A DNA stretch of 24,961 nt from JAUZQZ01 sp964492105 (lineage in GTDB: Bacteria; Pseudomonadota; Zetaproteobacteria; Mariprofundales; Mariprofundaceae). The translations under genes were made by a program, and so were the position numbers. Of this stretch, positions 1-7,807 are shown piece by piece. Location of the stretch: NCBI GenBank assembly GCA_964492105.1, contig CAZBJB010000020.1, positions 1 through 24,961 of the forward strand, written 5' to 3'. Positions within the stretch are counted from its first letter, which is position 1. The number at the start of each line of letters is the position of its first letter. A model generated the notes under the pieces. It made no database searches. It was not told where the DNA came from and saw only the letters and a list, made by a program, of their open reading frames with translations.

Positions 1-1
1 C

Positions 2-103
2 CTCCATGTCGAACCGGAAAAACATGCCGGAAAACATCGTAAGGCGGCCAAACCCGCGAAACACCCTTCCGGTCAGCCCGGTACTTCATCCGGCACGCCG
101 TGA
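2..103 (+). CDS. 3' end of an unidentified gene upstream of gspE (partial)
   Basis: This is an open frame from the window edge to a TGA at 101-103 that overlaps the gspE ATG as TGATG. It encodes about 33 residues rich in Lys, His and Pro, with a low-complexity Ser/Gly/Pro tail. Such tails occur at the C-terminus of several secretion proteins, and gspD often precedes gspE, so a GspD C-terminus is possible, but nothing here is diagnostic. A second plus-strand frame is also open across this stretch, so the choice rests mainly on the stop/start overlap. Confidence 0.4.
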   Translation, partial: LHVEPEKHAGKHRKAAKPAKHPSGQPGTSSGTP

Positions 104-1671
104 TGCTTGCCGTGAAATCGTCTTCCATGCGGACGTGCATGAGAATTGAAGCGGGACAAGTGGATATCGAAAGGACACTCCGTTTTTCACTGGCGGTGCT
201 GCGTTCGGGCCCCGTGTTGCCACTGATGCCCATGGAGGATGAAGAAAATCCCGTTGCCGTCCCTGCGGATGATGACTGGCCCTGGCCGTTGCTGGATGAC
301 ATTCGGCGCGAACTTAATACTGAAATCACACCCGTGCTCGTTCCGCGTGAAAAAATTCTGCTGGAACTTAATCGTACCTTTGATATGGCCAGCGCCTCGG
401 CCGAACAAATGCTGGAGGGTTTCGGAACTGCCGGGGAACTAGGTCGCGAAATTGAACAGGCACAGGATCTGCTGGATGCGGATGACGAAGCTCCGGTAAT
501 CCGGCTGGTGAATACGCTCATCTCACAGGCGCTGAAGGAACGGGCCAGCGATATTCACATTGAGCCATTTGAGAGTGAAGTTCTGGTACGTTTTCGCGTG
601 GATGGGGTGTTGCATACGGCGGTGACACCACCCAAGGGCGTGCAGGCAGCCATCACCAGTCGTATCAAGGTGATGAGTGGCATGGATATTGCCGAAAAGC
701 GGCATCCGCAGGATGGGCGATTTCGGGTCTGCGTGGCCGGACGCGAAGTGGACGTGCGCGTATCGGTGCTGCCCACGGCCTATGGCGAGCGGGTGGTGAT
801 GCGTCTGCTGGATCGCGGTCAGCGGCTCCTGACCTTGCAGGAACTGGGCATGGTTGAGGCACATCTGGATATCGTTAAGGATGTGGTGGCGGCGCCGCAC
901 GGCATTGTGCTGGTTACCGGCCCGACCGGTTCGGGCAAATCCACCACCTTGTATGCCGCACTGATGAACGTGGATCGAAAAAACCGCAACGTGATTACCA
1001 TTGAGGATCCCATTGAGTATCAACTGGAGGGCGTGGGTCAGATGCAGGTGCAACCCAAAATCGGGTTGGATTTTGCCACTGGTCTGCGCTCCATCCTGCG
1101 TCAGGATCCTGATATCGTGATGATCGGTGAAATGCGCGATCTGGAAACCGCCGAGATTGCTATCCAGGCCAGCCTGACCGGGCATCTGGTGTTTTCCACG
1201 CTGCATACCAACGATGCGCTGACGTCCGTAATGCGTTTGCAGGATATGGGCGTGGAGCCGTATCTGGTCGCTTCCTCGCTACTCATGGTGCAGGCGCAGC
1301 GACTGGTTCGAACCTTGTGCCCGCATTGCAGGGAACCCAGAAAACTGTGCGAAGCAGACTGGAAGGCTTTGCGCGTGGATGCTGATATCTTTACCCGTGC
1401 GGAGTATATCTATGAATCAAAAGGCTGCGATCAGTGCATACAAACAGGTTACCTGGGGCGTATCGGTATCTTTGAAATGCTCCGAATCTCTAATGATATG
1501 CGCGGGGCTATCCACGATGGTGAAGGGTTGTTGGCACTCAAGAGATTAGCAAGGAAGGAGGGGATGCGGAGTCTGGCTGAAAATGGAGCGCGGCATGTGG
1601 CAGCGGGTGTTACCAGCGTGGATGAGGTATTGAGGGTGACGCGGCAGGATACGGTAGTGGTGGAATCGTGA
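103..1671 (+). CDS. gspE: Type II secretion ATPase GspE
   Basis: Cytoplasmic hexameric ATPase that powers pseudopilus assembly in type II secretion. Visible motifs: Walker A GPTGSGKST near residues 273-281, the Asp box and Walker B region DPDIVMIGEMRD near 335-346, the His box HTNDA, and a tetracysteine zinc site (CPHC, then CDQC) near residues 405-445, typical of GspE/PilB ATPases. The segment LLTLQELGM before the ATPase core favours GspE over PilB, as does the gspF gene downstream. The N-terminal domain is short and divergent; the family-like part begins around residue 80. A GTG at 100 lies directly before the chosen ATG at 103; the ATG overlaps the upstream stop as TGATG, suggesting coupling. 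The end overlaps a small ORF by 4 bases. Family assignment is firm; GspE rather than a type IV pilus paralogue is slightly less so. Confidence 0.93.
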   Translation: MLAVKSSSMRTCMRIEAGQVDIERTLRFSLAVLRSGPVLPLMPMEDEENPVAVPADDDWPWPLLDDIRRELNTEITPVLVPREKILLELNRTFDMASASAEQMLEGFGTAGELGREIEQAQDLLDADDEAPVIRLVNTLISQALKERASDIHIEPFESEVLVRFRVDGVLHTAVTPPKGVQAAITSRIKVMSGMDIAEKRHPQDGRFRVCVAGREVDVRVSVLPTAYGERVVMRLLDRGQRLLTLQELGMVEAHLDIVKDVVAAPHGIVLVTGPTGSGKSTTLYAALMNVDRKNRNVITIEDPIEYQLEGVGQMQVQPKIGLDFATGLRSILRQDPDIVMIGEMRDLETAEIAIQASLTGHLVFSTLHTNDALTSVMRLQDMGVEPYLVASSLLMVQAQRLVRTLCPHCREPRKLCEADWKALRVDADIFTRAEYIYESKGCDQCIQTGYLGRIGIFEMLRISNDMRGAIHDGEGLLALKRLARKEGMRSLAENGARHVAAGVTSVDEVLRVTRQDTVVVES

Positions 1672-1808
1672 GTAACGATTCAGGTGCGCCGTCTCGTGTT
1701 CCATGGCTGCGTTACTGCGATGCTCGCACCCTCATATCTCATCACAGATGTTCCGGTCTCGCGCCTTGCCACGAAGCAAAACCTAAAGCACCTGAGCCGT
1801 TACCGTGA
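1668..1808 (+). CDS. Small unrecognised ORF bridging gspE and gspF (46 aa)
   Basis: A 46-codon ORF starting with GTG fills the gap between gspE and gspF. Its GTG overlaps the gspE stop (GTGA, 1668-1671) and its TGA overlaps the gspF GTG (GTGA, 1805-1808), so it is linked by 4-base overlaps on both sides. The predicted protein is polar, with no membrane segment or signal peptide. It has three cysteines (in YCDAR, HRCSG and PCHEA) and a Pro/Lys-rich tail (KPKAPEPLP). I recognise no family. Its strongest support is the geometry: neither it nor gspF has a clear Shine-Dalgarno site, so ribosomes finishing gspE would need this ORF to reach gspF by re-initiation. It may be a real small protein or only a translational relay. 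Confidence 0.45.
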   Translation: MSNDSGAPSRVPWLRYCDARTLISHHRCSGLAPCHEAKPKAPEPLP

Positions 1809-3007
1809 GCCTGTTCACCTACGAAGCGATTGATGCGCGCGGTCGAACCAGGAAAGGAGAAATCGAGGCACCATCGGAGCGGGATGTCCGCGTACAATTG
1901 AAAGCAAAAGGTCTGATACCCCGACGGTTGGCAGGGGTCGCTCCGCCGACCTCGCAAGGTGGCGGAAGAGTGCCTCATGGGTTGAATCAGGCGGAAACAG
2001 TCACGTTTCTGCAACAACTGGCCACGCTGCTGGATGCAGGCATGCCTTTGGCGGAAGCTCTGGGCTCCATTGCTGACGGGATGGAATCCAGGCGTTCCAT
2101 GCAGGCCACCGCGGCCCTTCGGCAGCAAGTGCTGGAGGGTAATTCCCTGGCAGATGCCATGGCGTCACAGGGATTTGACGATACGATTCGTAATATGGTG
2201 GCTGCCGGCGAGGAGACCGGGCAGCTGGATACCGTGGCCGCGAGGCTGTCTGACTTACTGGAACATCGGCAACAACTGCATCAGGATATTCTCTCCGCCG
2301 TTCTGTACCCGCTTATTATTACCGGCTTCGGTATGCTGGTGATGGTGTTTCTGCTCATCGTTGTTGTGCCTCAGGTAGCCGGGGTCTTCGCTCGTGCAGG
2401 CGGCCATTTACCATGGCTGACACAATTACTGATTGATGCGTCCGGGGGCCTCAGGTCATACGGAATATGGATATTCCTGTTTTTGACCGGGTCGGTATTC
2501 TTGTATCGTATCGCCTTGCGCCGACATGTTGTGCGGCAGGCCAGGGATCAATTTCTACTGACACTGCCCGGCATCGGAACATTGTTACGAAAAATTGATA
2601 CAGCACGCTACACACGCACACTGGGAATGCTGCTTTCAGGTGGAGTGCCCGTATTGTCAGCCATGTATATCGCCGCTCAGAGCGTAGGCATGTTGCCTAT
2701 ACGGCAGGCAACCATGGAAGCCCGCGATTCATTGCGTGAGGGAGAGAGTCTCGCAGCCCAATTGGCGCAGAGCGGTTATATACCCCACCTGGCAGTACGC
2801 CTGATTGCCGTCGGGGAACAAAGTGGCAAGCTGGATGCCATGCTGATGCGCGTGGCCGATAGCTATGAGGTCGAATCGACGCGCAATCTGAAACGCCTGG
2901 TCACCATTCTGGAGCCATTACTGGTGATGGTCATGGCCGTGTTGGTTGGCACGCTGGCCATGGCGATCCTGCTGCCGATCATGGAAATGAACGAGCTGGT
3001 ACGGTGA
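1805..3007 (+). CDS. gspF: Type II secretion inner-membrane platform protein GspF
   Basis: Polytopic inner-membrane protein that couples the GspE ATPase to pseudopilus assembly. The 400 residues match the usual GspF length. The start MSLFTYEAIDARGRTRKGEIEA is family-typical in its beginning (FTYEAID, then G...KG.IEA). Two T2SF repeats are visible, one near residues 65-190 (FLQQLATLLDAGMPL) and one near 265-390 (YTRTLGMLLSGGVPV), both containing the conserved GE.(T/S)G motif. Hydrophobic segments lie near residues 165-195, 218-240 and 372-395. The start is GTG at 1805, overlapping the preceding small ORF. The pseudopilin gene gspG, which normally follows, is absent; after the stop comes a repeat-bearing gap and then ubiG. 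Confidence 0.92.
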   Translation: MSLFTYEAIDARGRTRKGEIEAPSERDVRVQLKAKGLIPRRLAGVAPPTSQGGGRVPHGLNQAETVTFLQQLATLLDAGMPLAEALGSIADGMESRRSMQATAALRQQVLEGNSLADAMASQGFDDTIRNMVAAGEETGQLDTVAARLSDLLEHRQQLHQDILSAVLYPLIITGFGMLVMVFLLIVVVPQVAGVFARAGGHLPWLTQLLIDASGGLRSYGIWIFLFLTGSVFLYRIALRRHVVRQARDQFLLTLPGIGTLLRKIDTARYTRTLGMLLSGGVPVLSAMYIAAQSVGMLPIRQATMEARDSLREGESLAAQLAQSGYIPHLAVRLIAVGEQSGKLDAMLMRVADSYEVESTRNLKRLVTILEPLLVMVMAVLVGTLAMAILLPIMEMNELVR

Positions 3008-3161
3008 ATGGAATTCGGAGTGTTACATCTTGGCACCCCATCGTTACCGGGTATGCCTGAAATATTCGAAAGGGAAATCGAGTCTGTCATCGGTTGTGCA
3101 TGGCGGTGGAAGCTGGTCTGCCCTTCACACACACATCGCTCTTCAGCGAGTGATTGACCGG

Positions 3162-3331
3162 TTATAGCCTGCGTTATTCACACATTCTGCCGCGCCCTCG
3201 CTTGCTCCTTTATTCGCACCGAACCCCCTGTTCAGGCGTTGGTAAGCATCGCTACGCACTTCTTCGCAAGCATCCGTTGCGAACAAAGACCCGACGTAAT
3301 CATCACGGTGATTCATGAATAGTCCGGGTTA
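3162..3331 (+). repeat. Family B palindromic repeat, expanded copy
   Basis: The right terminus GATTCATGAATAGTCCGGG (from 3310) matches the repeat at the truB end. The left terminus TTATAGCCTGCGTTATTCA is a diverged inverted copy. The interior shares with the copy at 24281-24412 a segment near the left end (CTGCC.C.CCC.TTGCTC) and the block AATCATCACGGTGATTCA at the right end. No ORF is evident. It behaves like a small non-autonomous palindromic element. Confidence 0.6.
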
Positions 3332-3339
3332 GATTTTTA

Positions 3340-3394
3340 CCCAGATCCTGCAAGTGATTGTGCTATGCATGTGCAATCACTTGCAGGATCTGGG
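3340..3394. repeat. Perfect 21-bp inverted repeat upstream of ubiG
   Basis: Arms 3340-3360 and 3374-3394 are exact reverse complements over 21 bases, with a 13-base loop that itself contains ATGCAT. No T-run follows on either strand (a T-run precedes it on the plus strand), so it is not a standard intrinsic terminator. It could form a very stable hairpin in the ubiG leader or be a short mobile palindrome. An ATG in frame with ubiG (3365) lies in the loop. Confidence 0.75.
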
Positions 3395-3463
3395 CCAAAT
3401 AGGAAAAGTTCTGGTCCGGCTGACGCTTGCCATAGCGCCCCTGTCCTAGCAGCCTGCCTGCCC

Positions 3464-4165
3464 ATGCAGGCGCATTTCGATCCCGAGGAAATAAAAAAAT
3501 TCGAGGCGATGGCCGAGGAATGGTGGAATCCAGCCGGAGCATTCAAGCCGTTACACCGTATTAACCCCATACGTCTGGATTATATCACCTCCCGTACGAC
3601 ACTGGGAGACGCGCATGCACTGGATGTAGGCTGCGGCGGCGGTCTGCTGGCCGAAGGGCTGGCTGGTAACGGCATCATCACAACAGGCATTGACCGTTCG
3701 GAAAAAGCACTGACAGTCGCCCGCATCCATGCCGAAGGGACAGGTATAAATATCCAGTATGAAGCAAGTGATGCACAGACATGGGCGGCTGATCATGCCG
3801 ATGAATACGATATTATCACCTGTATGGAAGTCCTGGAGCATGTACCCGATATGTCCGGCACCATTGCAGCCTGTACCGCCATGCTCAAGCCCGGTGGACT
3901 GTTCTTCTTTGCTACCCTGAATCGCACACCCCATGCTTATGTAAGCGCTATCCTTGGTGCTGAATATGTCCTCGGCTGGTTGCCCAAAGGTACGCATCAA
4001 TATGATAAATTCATCCGCCCCTCGGAAATGTATGCGGCTTGCCGCATGTCCCGCCTTGATGTTCAGGATCTGCGTGGCATGTCCTACCGGATGCTGATGG
4101 ATTGTTTTGAGCTGTCCGATGATTTGTCCGTCAACTATCTCGGCTACGCCATCAAACCCGTCTGA
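3464..4165 (+). CDS. ubiG: Ubiquinone biosynthesis O-methyltransferase UbiG
   Basis: SAM-dependent methyltransferase that carries out both O-methylations of ubiquinone synthesis (on the 2-polyprenyl-6-hydroxyphenol and demethylubiquinol intermediates). Residues 1-30 (FDPEEIKKFEAMAEEWWNP, then FKPLHRINPIRLDYI) are the UbiG N-terminal signature, followed by SAM motif I LDVGCGGGLLAEGLA, the acidic D of GIDRS, and the post-motif region ITCMEVLEHVPD. The C-terminus (DDLSVNYLGYA) is also typical. The ATG at 3464 gives 233 residues, close to the usual length. The frame stays open back to an ATG at 3365, but those 33 extra residues are not family-like and that ATG lies in a hairpin loop. No clear Shine-Dalgarno site is seen. 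lptD follows 11 bases after the stop. Confidence 0.93.
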   Translation: MQAHFDPEEIKKFEAMAEEWWNPAGAFKPLHRINPIRLDYITSRTTLGDAHALDVGCGGGLLAEGLAGNGIITTGIDRSEKALTVARIHAEGTGINIQYEASDAQTWAADHADEYDIITCMEVLEHVPDMSGTIAACTAMLKPGGLFFFATLNRTPHAYVSAILGAEYVLGWLPKGTHQYDKFIRPSEMYAACRMSRLDVQDLRGMSYRMLMDCFELSDDLSVNYLGYAIKPV

Positions 4166-4176
4166 ACTGACCACCT

Positions 4177-6279
4177 ATGCGTTTGTTTCTTCTTCCCTGC
4201 CTGTTGCTGGCATGGATAACGCTGATCCCGCAGCCTTCCGTATGGGCCGAAGATGTAAATATTACGGCCAACAAGATCGTGCGCAATGCCGAGGGCGTAG
4301 CTACGGCCAGCGGCAAGGTGGAAGTGAAGCGCATGGATGAAACCATCCATGCCGATACAGTGCGTTATGATGCTCTCAACCATCGGATCAAGGCCAGGGG
4401 CAATGTTGTCATACGATCTCCCAGGGCCATTATCAAGGCCAGATCCGCCGTTCTGAACACCGTTTCCAAACAAGGGGTGCTGCATGATGCCACAGTCACC
4501 TTACCCGACGGAGAACGCCTGTCGGCCAAACAAATAGAGCGTGTGGATGAACTCACCTACAAGGCGCTTCAGCCCAGCTTCACTACCTGTCCCGTGGATC
4601 ATAATGCATGGACGGTTCGCGCATCAAGTGCCGTACTCGACCAGAAAAACGGTATATACACGGCCAGAAACGCACGGTTTGAAGTCGCCGGTATTCCGGT
4701 GTTTTATACTCCCTACTGGCGGCAGACCACCCGGCGAAAATCCGGCTTTCTCCTGCCCACGATCGGATCGGGAAAACGGCGCGGTACGGAACTGGCGCTC
4801 CCCCTGTACCTCGCGCCGGCCCCGAACTGGGATATGACGTTGACACCACACTGGATGAGTACGCGCGGTTTTATGTCCGAGGCCGAATTACGCCATGTCT
4901 CACCCATGGGTAGCGAAACCATAACAGGCGCGGTGCTGCGCGACAGGCTGGCGGGGCGCACCCGTAGCCGTTTGCAGGCCCAGACATCATGGCAGTTGCC
5001 TGATGGCATGAACCTGACCGTCGATGCCGATCATGTAAGCGACTATAATTATCTGGCGGATTTCTCCAGCAATACATCAAAAGTCGCCACCCGCTTCCTG
5101 CACAGCCTCGCCAGCCTCTCGCAACAAAGTGAACACGGGAGCTGGCGACTGTGGGTTCAGCATCAGCAGGATCTGACTTCACCCTCCAATGACAGTACGC
5201 TTCAAATCTTGCCGAGATTCGAGAGTGAACTGACTCTACCCGTGTTAAAGCGGCTGGTCATCCTGCATTTTAACCAGCAAACCACACGTTTTGCCCGTCG
5301 CACGGGGCTTGATGGTTGGCGCGTGGATCTGCATCCATGGCTGGAGATCCCGTTGGAACTGGCTGGTGGTGGCCTTTCCACCACGGTACATATCGGCATG
5401 CGTCATGCCCGTTACTGGCTCAATAACAGCGCTACCTTGCGTCGACCGACTCGTACCAGCGGTGAGTTTTCCATCGAAACACGCGCTATATTCGAACGCA
5501 TCAGCAAAGACAGAACCCTCCGCCACAGTATCGAGCCCATCCTGCGCTATGATCTGGTCGATGTTGGTGATCAGACCGGATTACCTAACTTCGATTCCGC
5601 CTTTGGCCGGCTCACCCTGAATAATCTCCTGTCCGGAAACCGTTCCTCGGGTATGGATCGGGTGGAAAGCGTAAATCGCGTCAGTCTGTTGCTAGTTAAC
5701 CGCTTACAGACCAAATCAGACAAGAACGGCACAGCCAGGGAGGTGCTCAATATGCGGGTAGGGGCAACGTATAATATTCGCAGGCGACTCAGCGATCGGG
5801 CACTGCAAGCCAAACCACCTCGCCCATTTTCCAATCTGGTGGGTGCGTTCAATATTACACCGATCCCGTCGCTAAATCTTTCCGCCACGGGCCAGTATGA
5901 TCCCGCCGGACGTTTCTGGGACACCGCCACTACGGCATTGGACTGGAACCCAGCCTCGGGATATCAATTGTATGTCGGCTATCGCGTCACCGATGCGCGC
6001 TTCGCGTTCGAAAGCCAGACGATTAATGTTTCGGGCAAGTTAAACATGGGATCGCGCTGGCGCACCTTCGCGACATGGAATTACGATACCTTGCTCAAAA
6101 TTACACAGCACGCCAGTCTGGGCATCGAATATAAGCACCCATGCTGGTATCTCACGGTGGCAGCCTATCGCATCAATCGCCCCAGCGGTACATCCCGCAC
6201 ATCCGCCACATCCAATTTTGGCGTGAATTTCTTGCTCGGTATTAACGGGATCGGTAGCATCGGGCAATGCACGAAATAG
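4177..6279 (+). CDS. lptD: LPS-assembly protein LptD
   Basis: Outer-membrane beta-barrel that, with LptE, inserts lipopolysaccharide into the outer leaflet. A signal peptide covers residues 1-24 (cleavage predicted after SVWA). An LptA-like OstA domain spans about residues 28-130 (ITANKIVRNAEGVATASGKV). The junction motif FTTCPVDHNAW carries Cys138. The remainder, with FEVAGIPVFYTPYW and many alternating barrel strands, is the LptD C-terminal domain. Cys656 (KHPCWYL) and Cys698 near the end are candidate partners for the disulfides that LptD needs for maturation in E. coli. The 700 residues fit the family, whose members run about 700-800. Order lptD-surA-pdxA is the classic arrangement and ties outer-membrane assembly to its periplasmic chaperone. 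Confidence 0.95.
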   Translation: MRLFLLPCLLLAWITLIPQPSVWAEDVNITANKIVRNAEGVATASGKVEVKRMDETIHADTVRYDALNHRIKARGNVVIRSPRAIIKARSAVLNTVSKQGVLHDATVTLPDGERLSAKQIERVDELTYKALQPSFTTCPVDHNAWTVRASSAVLDQKNGIYTARNARFEVAGIPVFYTPYWRQTTRRKSGFLLPTIGSGKRRGTELALPLYLAPAPNWDMTLTPHWMSTRGFMSEAELRHVSPMGSETITGAVLRDRLAGRTRSRLQAQTSWQLPDGMNLTVDADHVSDYNYLADFSSNTSKVATRFLHSLASLSQQSEHGSWRLWVQHQQDLTSPSNDSTLQILPRFESELTLPVLKRLVILHFNQQTTRFARRTGLDGWRVDLHPWLEIPLELAGGGLSTTVHIGMRHARYWLNNSATLRRPTRTSGEFSIETRAIFERISKDRTLRHSIEPILRYDLVDVGDQTGLPNFDSAFGRLTLNNLLSGNRSSGMDRVESVNRVSLLLVNRLQTKSDKNGTAREVLNMRVGATYNIRRRLSDRALQAKPPRPFSNLVGAFNITPIPSLNLSATGQYDPAGRFWDTATTALDWNPASGYQLYVGYRVTDARFAFESQTINVSGKLNMGSRWRTFATWNYDTLLKITQHASLGIEYKHPCWYLTVAAYRINRPSGTSRTSATSNFGVNFLLGINGIGSIGQCTK

Positions 6280-6310
6280 TAGCCCGGATCTGCAGCTGTT
6301 TTTTTCCAGA

Positions 6311-6370
6311 GACTTGATCCTGCCCATGAAAGGTATCCTGCGATATACCGACAAGCACGTAGATCAAGTC
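6311..6370 (+). other. Imperfect stem-loop in the lptD-surA junction
   Basis: GACTTGATC at 6311-6319 pairs exactly with GATCAAGTC at 6362-6370, and inside it GGTAT (6332-6336) pairs with ATACC (6345-6349). The surA candidate starts TTG 6314 and ATG 6326 lie inside this structure, which could therefore limit initiation. Function is inferred only from pairing. Confidence 0.4.
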
Positions 6371-7804
6371 CTTGCCTGTGAGCCTCTTGCAACACTTGTG
6401 AGCGGCGATCCGCTTCCCCGCTTTGGCCCATTTTCGAGCTGGGATTGCCGCGCATCCACCCGGAGTTTTGCAAGAGGCTCCTATGGCTTGATTTATGCGA
6501 TTGTTGGTACCATTGCCCTGAACGGATTACTGTTTTTGTGGTCCGGGACTGCTGATGCCGGGGTGTTGGACAGCATTGCCGCCATCGTGAACAACCAGGC
6601 CATTACCTGTTATCAGATTAATCGATCGATGGGTGATCTGATGCAACAACTCAAACGGTCCGGCATGAAACACCTTCCCTCACACAAAAACTTGCGGGAA
6701 CGCACGCTGGACGAACAAATTACCAGGACATTGCAATTACAGGAGGCGAAAAAGCAGGGCATTGGTGTTTCGGAGGATGAGATCAAGAAGGCCATCGCCA
6801 ACGTTGAGGATAGCAACAACATTCCGGCCGGTCAGTTGCTCAATATTCTCAAAGTGCGCGGCATCAATGTAAATCACTACAAAAACATGCTGAAGGATCG
6901 CCTGATGATCAGCAAGCTAACGGGTGCCGAAGTGCGTTCCAGGCTTCAGGTCAGCGAGGAATCCATACGTGAGTACTATCGTAAATATATGGAACATCCG
7001 AAGCCCATGCGGGAAATCCAGCTGGCCGAAATTCTTATCGCTTTACCTCCCGACCCATCGCCGGAGCAGGCTGCAAAGGCGCGCAAAAGAATCGAGATAC
7101 TTCGCGACCGGATACGGGCAGGGGATGCTTTTGCACGGCTTGCGAGACTACAGTCGGATGCGCCGGATGCCTCGCGAGATGGACGGATGGGGTGGTTCCT
7201 TCCCGGTTCCATGCCCCCCAGATTTATACCCGTTTTTGACTTGCCCGTAGGCGGTCTGAGCCAACCTATACGCTCGCCGTCGGGGTTTCATCTGTTCACC
7301 GTCACCAGGGTGCGCTGGCATCAGCCCAGGCAACGCGCTAAAGCCTATGATCAGGTTCATGCACGACATATTCTGCTGAGGTTATCCAATACGATGACGG
7401 ATGAGGAAAAAGCCAAGGTCCGAACCGAGGCAGAACAAATCGCGGAAGAAATGAAGGATGCAACCGACAAGGAATTCGCTACCCGGGCAAGAGAGATTTC
7501 ACAAGGCCCCAGCGCGTCCAAGGGAGGTGATCTGGGCTGGTTTAAGCGTGGCGTCATGGTTCCTGCTTTTGACAAGGCAGTTTTTTCCATGAAGGCAGGG
7601 GAAACCAGCGGTGTAGTGCAGTCTCCCTTTGGCCTGCACATTATCCGTGTGATCGCACGTAGACATATCGACCCCGATTCATTGGAAGCGCATCGAAGCG
7701 AGATCCGGAATATCCTCCTGAATGCCGAAATGCGGGATCAGATGCCGCGCTGGCTGGCCAGGCTCCGGGCCAAAGCCATCATTGAACGGAGAAGCTGCCC
7801 TTAA
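6326..7804 (+). CDS. surA: Periplasmic chaperone / peptidyl-prolyl isomerase SurA with repeat-derived N-terminus
   Basis: SurA folds outer-membrane beta-barrels such as LptD. After a hydrophobic signal segment ending TADA come the SurA N-terminal chaperone domain (VLDSIAAIVNNQAITCYQI), a first parvulin domain (from MREIQLAEILIAL, with GRMGWF) and a second (from VHARHILLRL, with GGDLGWFKRGVMVPAF and SPFGLHIIRV). The ORF is odd at its 5' end: a 101-bp family A repeat (6380-6480) lies inside it and is read in frame, so about 33 residues before the signal segment come from the repeat. Starts available are TTG 6314, ATG 6326, and TTG 6488 just after the repeat. The last would place the signal segment at the N-terminus, with repeat-derived GAGG as a Shine-Dalgarno site 10 bases upstream, but would leave it without basic residues. 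The stop is 3 bases before pdxA. Confidence 0.9.
   Translation: MKGILRYTDKHVDQVLACEPLATLVSGDPLPRFGPFSSWDCRASTRSFARGSYGLIYAIVGTIALNGLLFLWSGTADAGVLDSIAAIVNNQAITCYQINRSMGDLMQQLKRSGMKHLPSHKNLRERTLDEQITRTLQLQEAKKQGIGVSEDEIKKAIANVEDSNNIPAGQLLNILKVRGINVNHYKNMLKDRLMISKLTGAEVRSRLQVSEESIREYYRKYMEHPKPMREIQLAEILIALPPDPSPEQAAKARKRIEILRDRIRAGDAFARLARLQSDAPDASRDGRMGWFLPGSMPPRFIPVFDLPVGGLSQPIRSPSGFHLFTVTRVRWHQPRQRAKAYDQVHARHILLRLSNTMTDEEKAKVRTEAEQIAEEMKDATDKEFATRAREISQGPSASKGGDLGWFKRGVMVPAFDKAVFSMKAGETSGVVQSPFGLHIIRVIARRHIDPDSLEAHRSEIRNILLNAEMRDQMPRWLARLRAKAIIERRSCP
6380..6480 (+). repeat. Family A MITE-like element, copy 1 (internally deleted, 101 bp)
   Basis: Bounded by perfect 13-bp inverted repeats GAGCCTCTTGCAA / TTGCAAGAGGCTC. 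The left arm matches copies 2 and 4 through the CCCATTTTCGAGCT block, then jumps to the right arm, so about 60 bp of centre are missing. It lies inside the surA ORF. No clear target duplication is seen. Confidence 0.85.
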
Positions 7805-7807
7805 CCC

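Larger units (their letters stand above)
3008..3463 (+). other. Gene-poor stretch between gspF and ubiG
   Basis: I find no recognisable gene in these 456 bases. An ATG directly after the gspF stop opens a 49-codon ORF (3008-3157), and a GTG overlapping that stop opens an 18-codon ORF. Neither has the N-terminal GFTLIE signature of a pseudopilin, so neither is a gspG. The rest holds an expanded family B repeat (3162-3331) and a perfect 21-bp inverted repeat (3340-3394). The stretch looks like a rearrangement point where the secretion operon was cut. Confidence 0.6.

Noticed and set aside
523..1206. 227-codon minus-strand ORF inside gspE
   Set aside because: His/Gln-rich, motif-free translation antisense to the conserved GspE ATPase core.
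3008..3157. 49-codon ORF directly after gspF as a truncated gspG
   Set aside because: It lacks the GFTLIE prepilin motif and a hydrophobic N-terminal helix, so there is no basis for calling it a pseudopilin.
6283..6308. Possible terminator after lptD (CTGCAGCTG followed by T-run)
   Set aside because: The stem is too short and poorly paired despite seven T residues; lptD-surA are probably co-transcribed.
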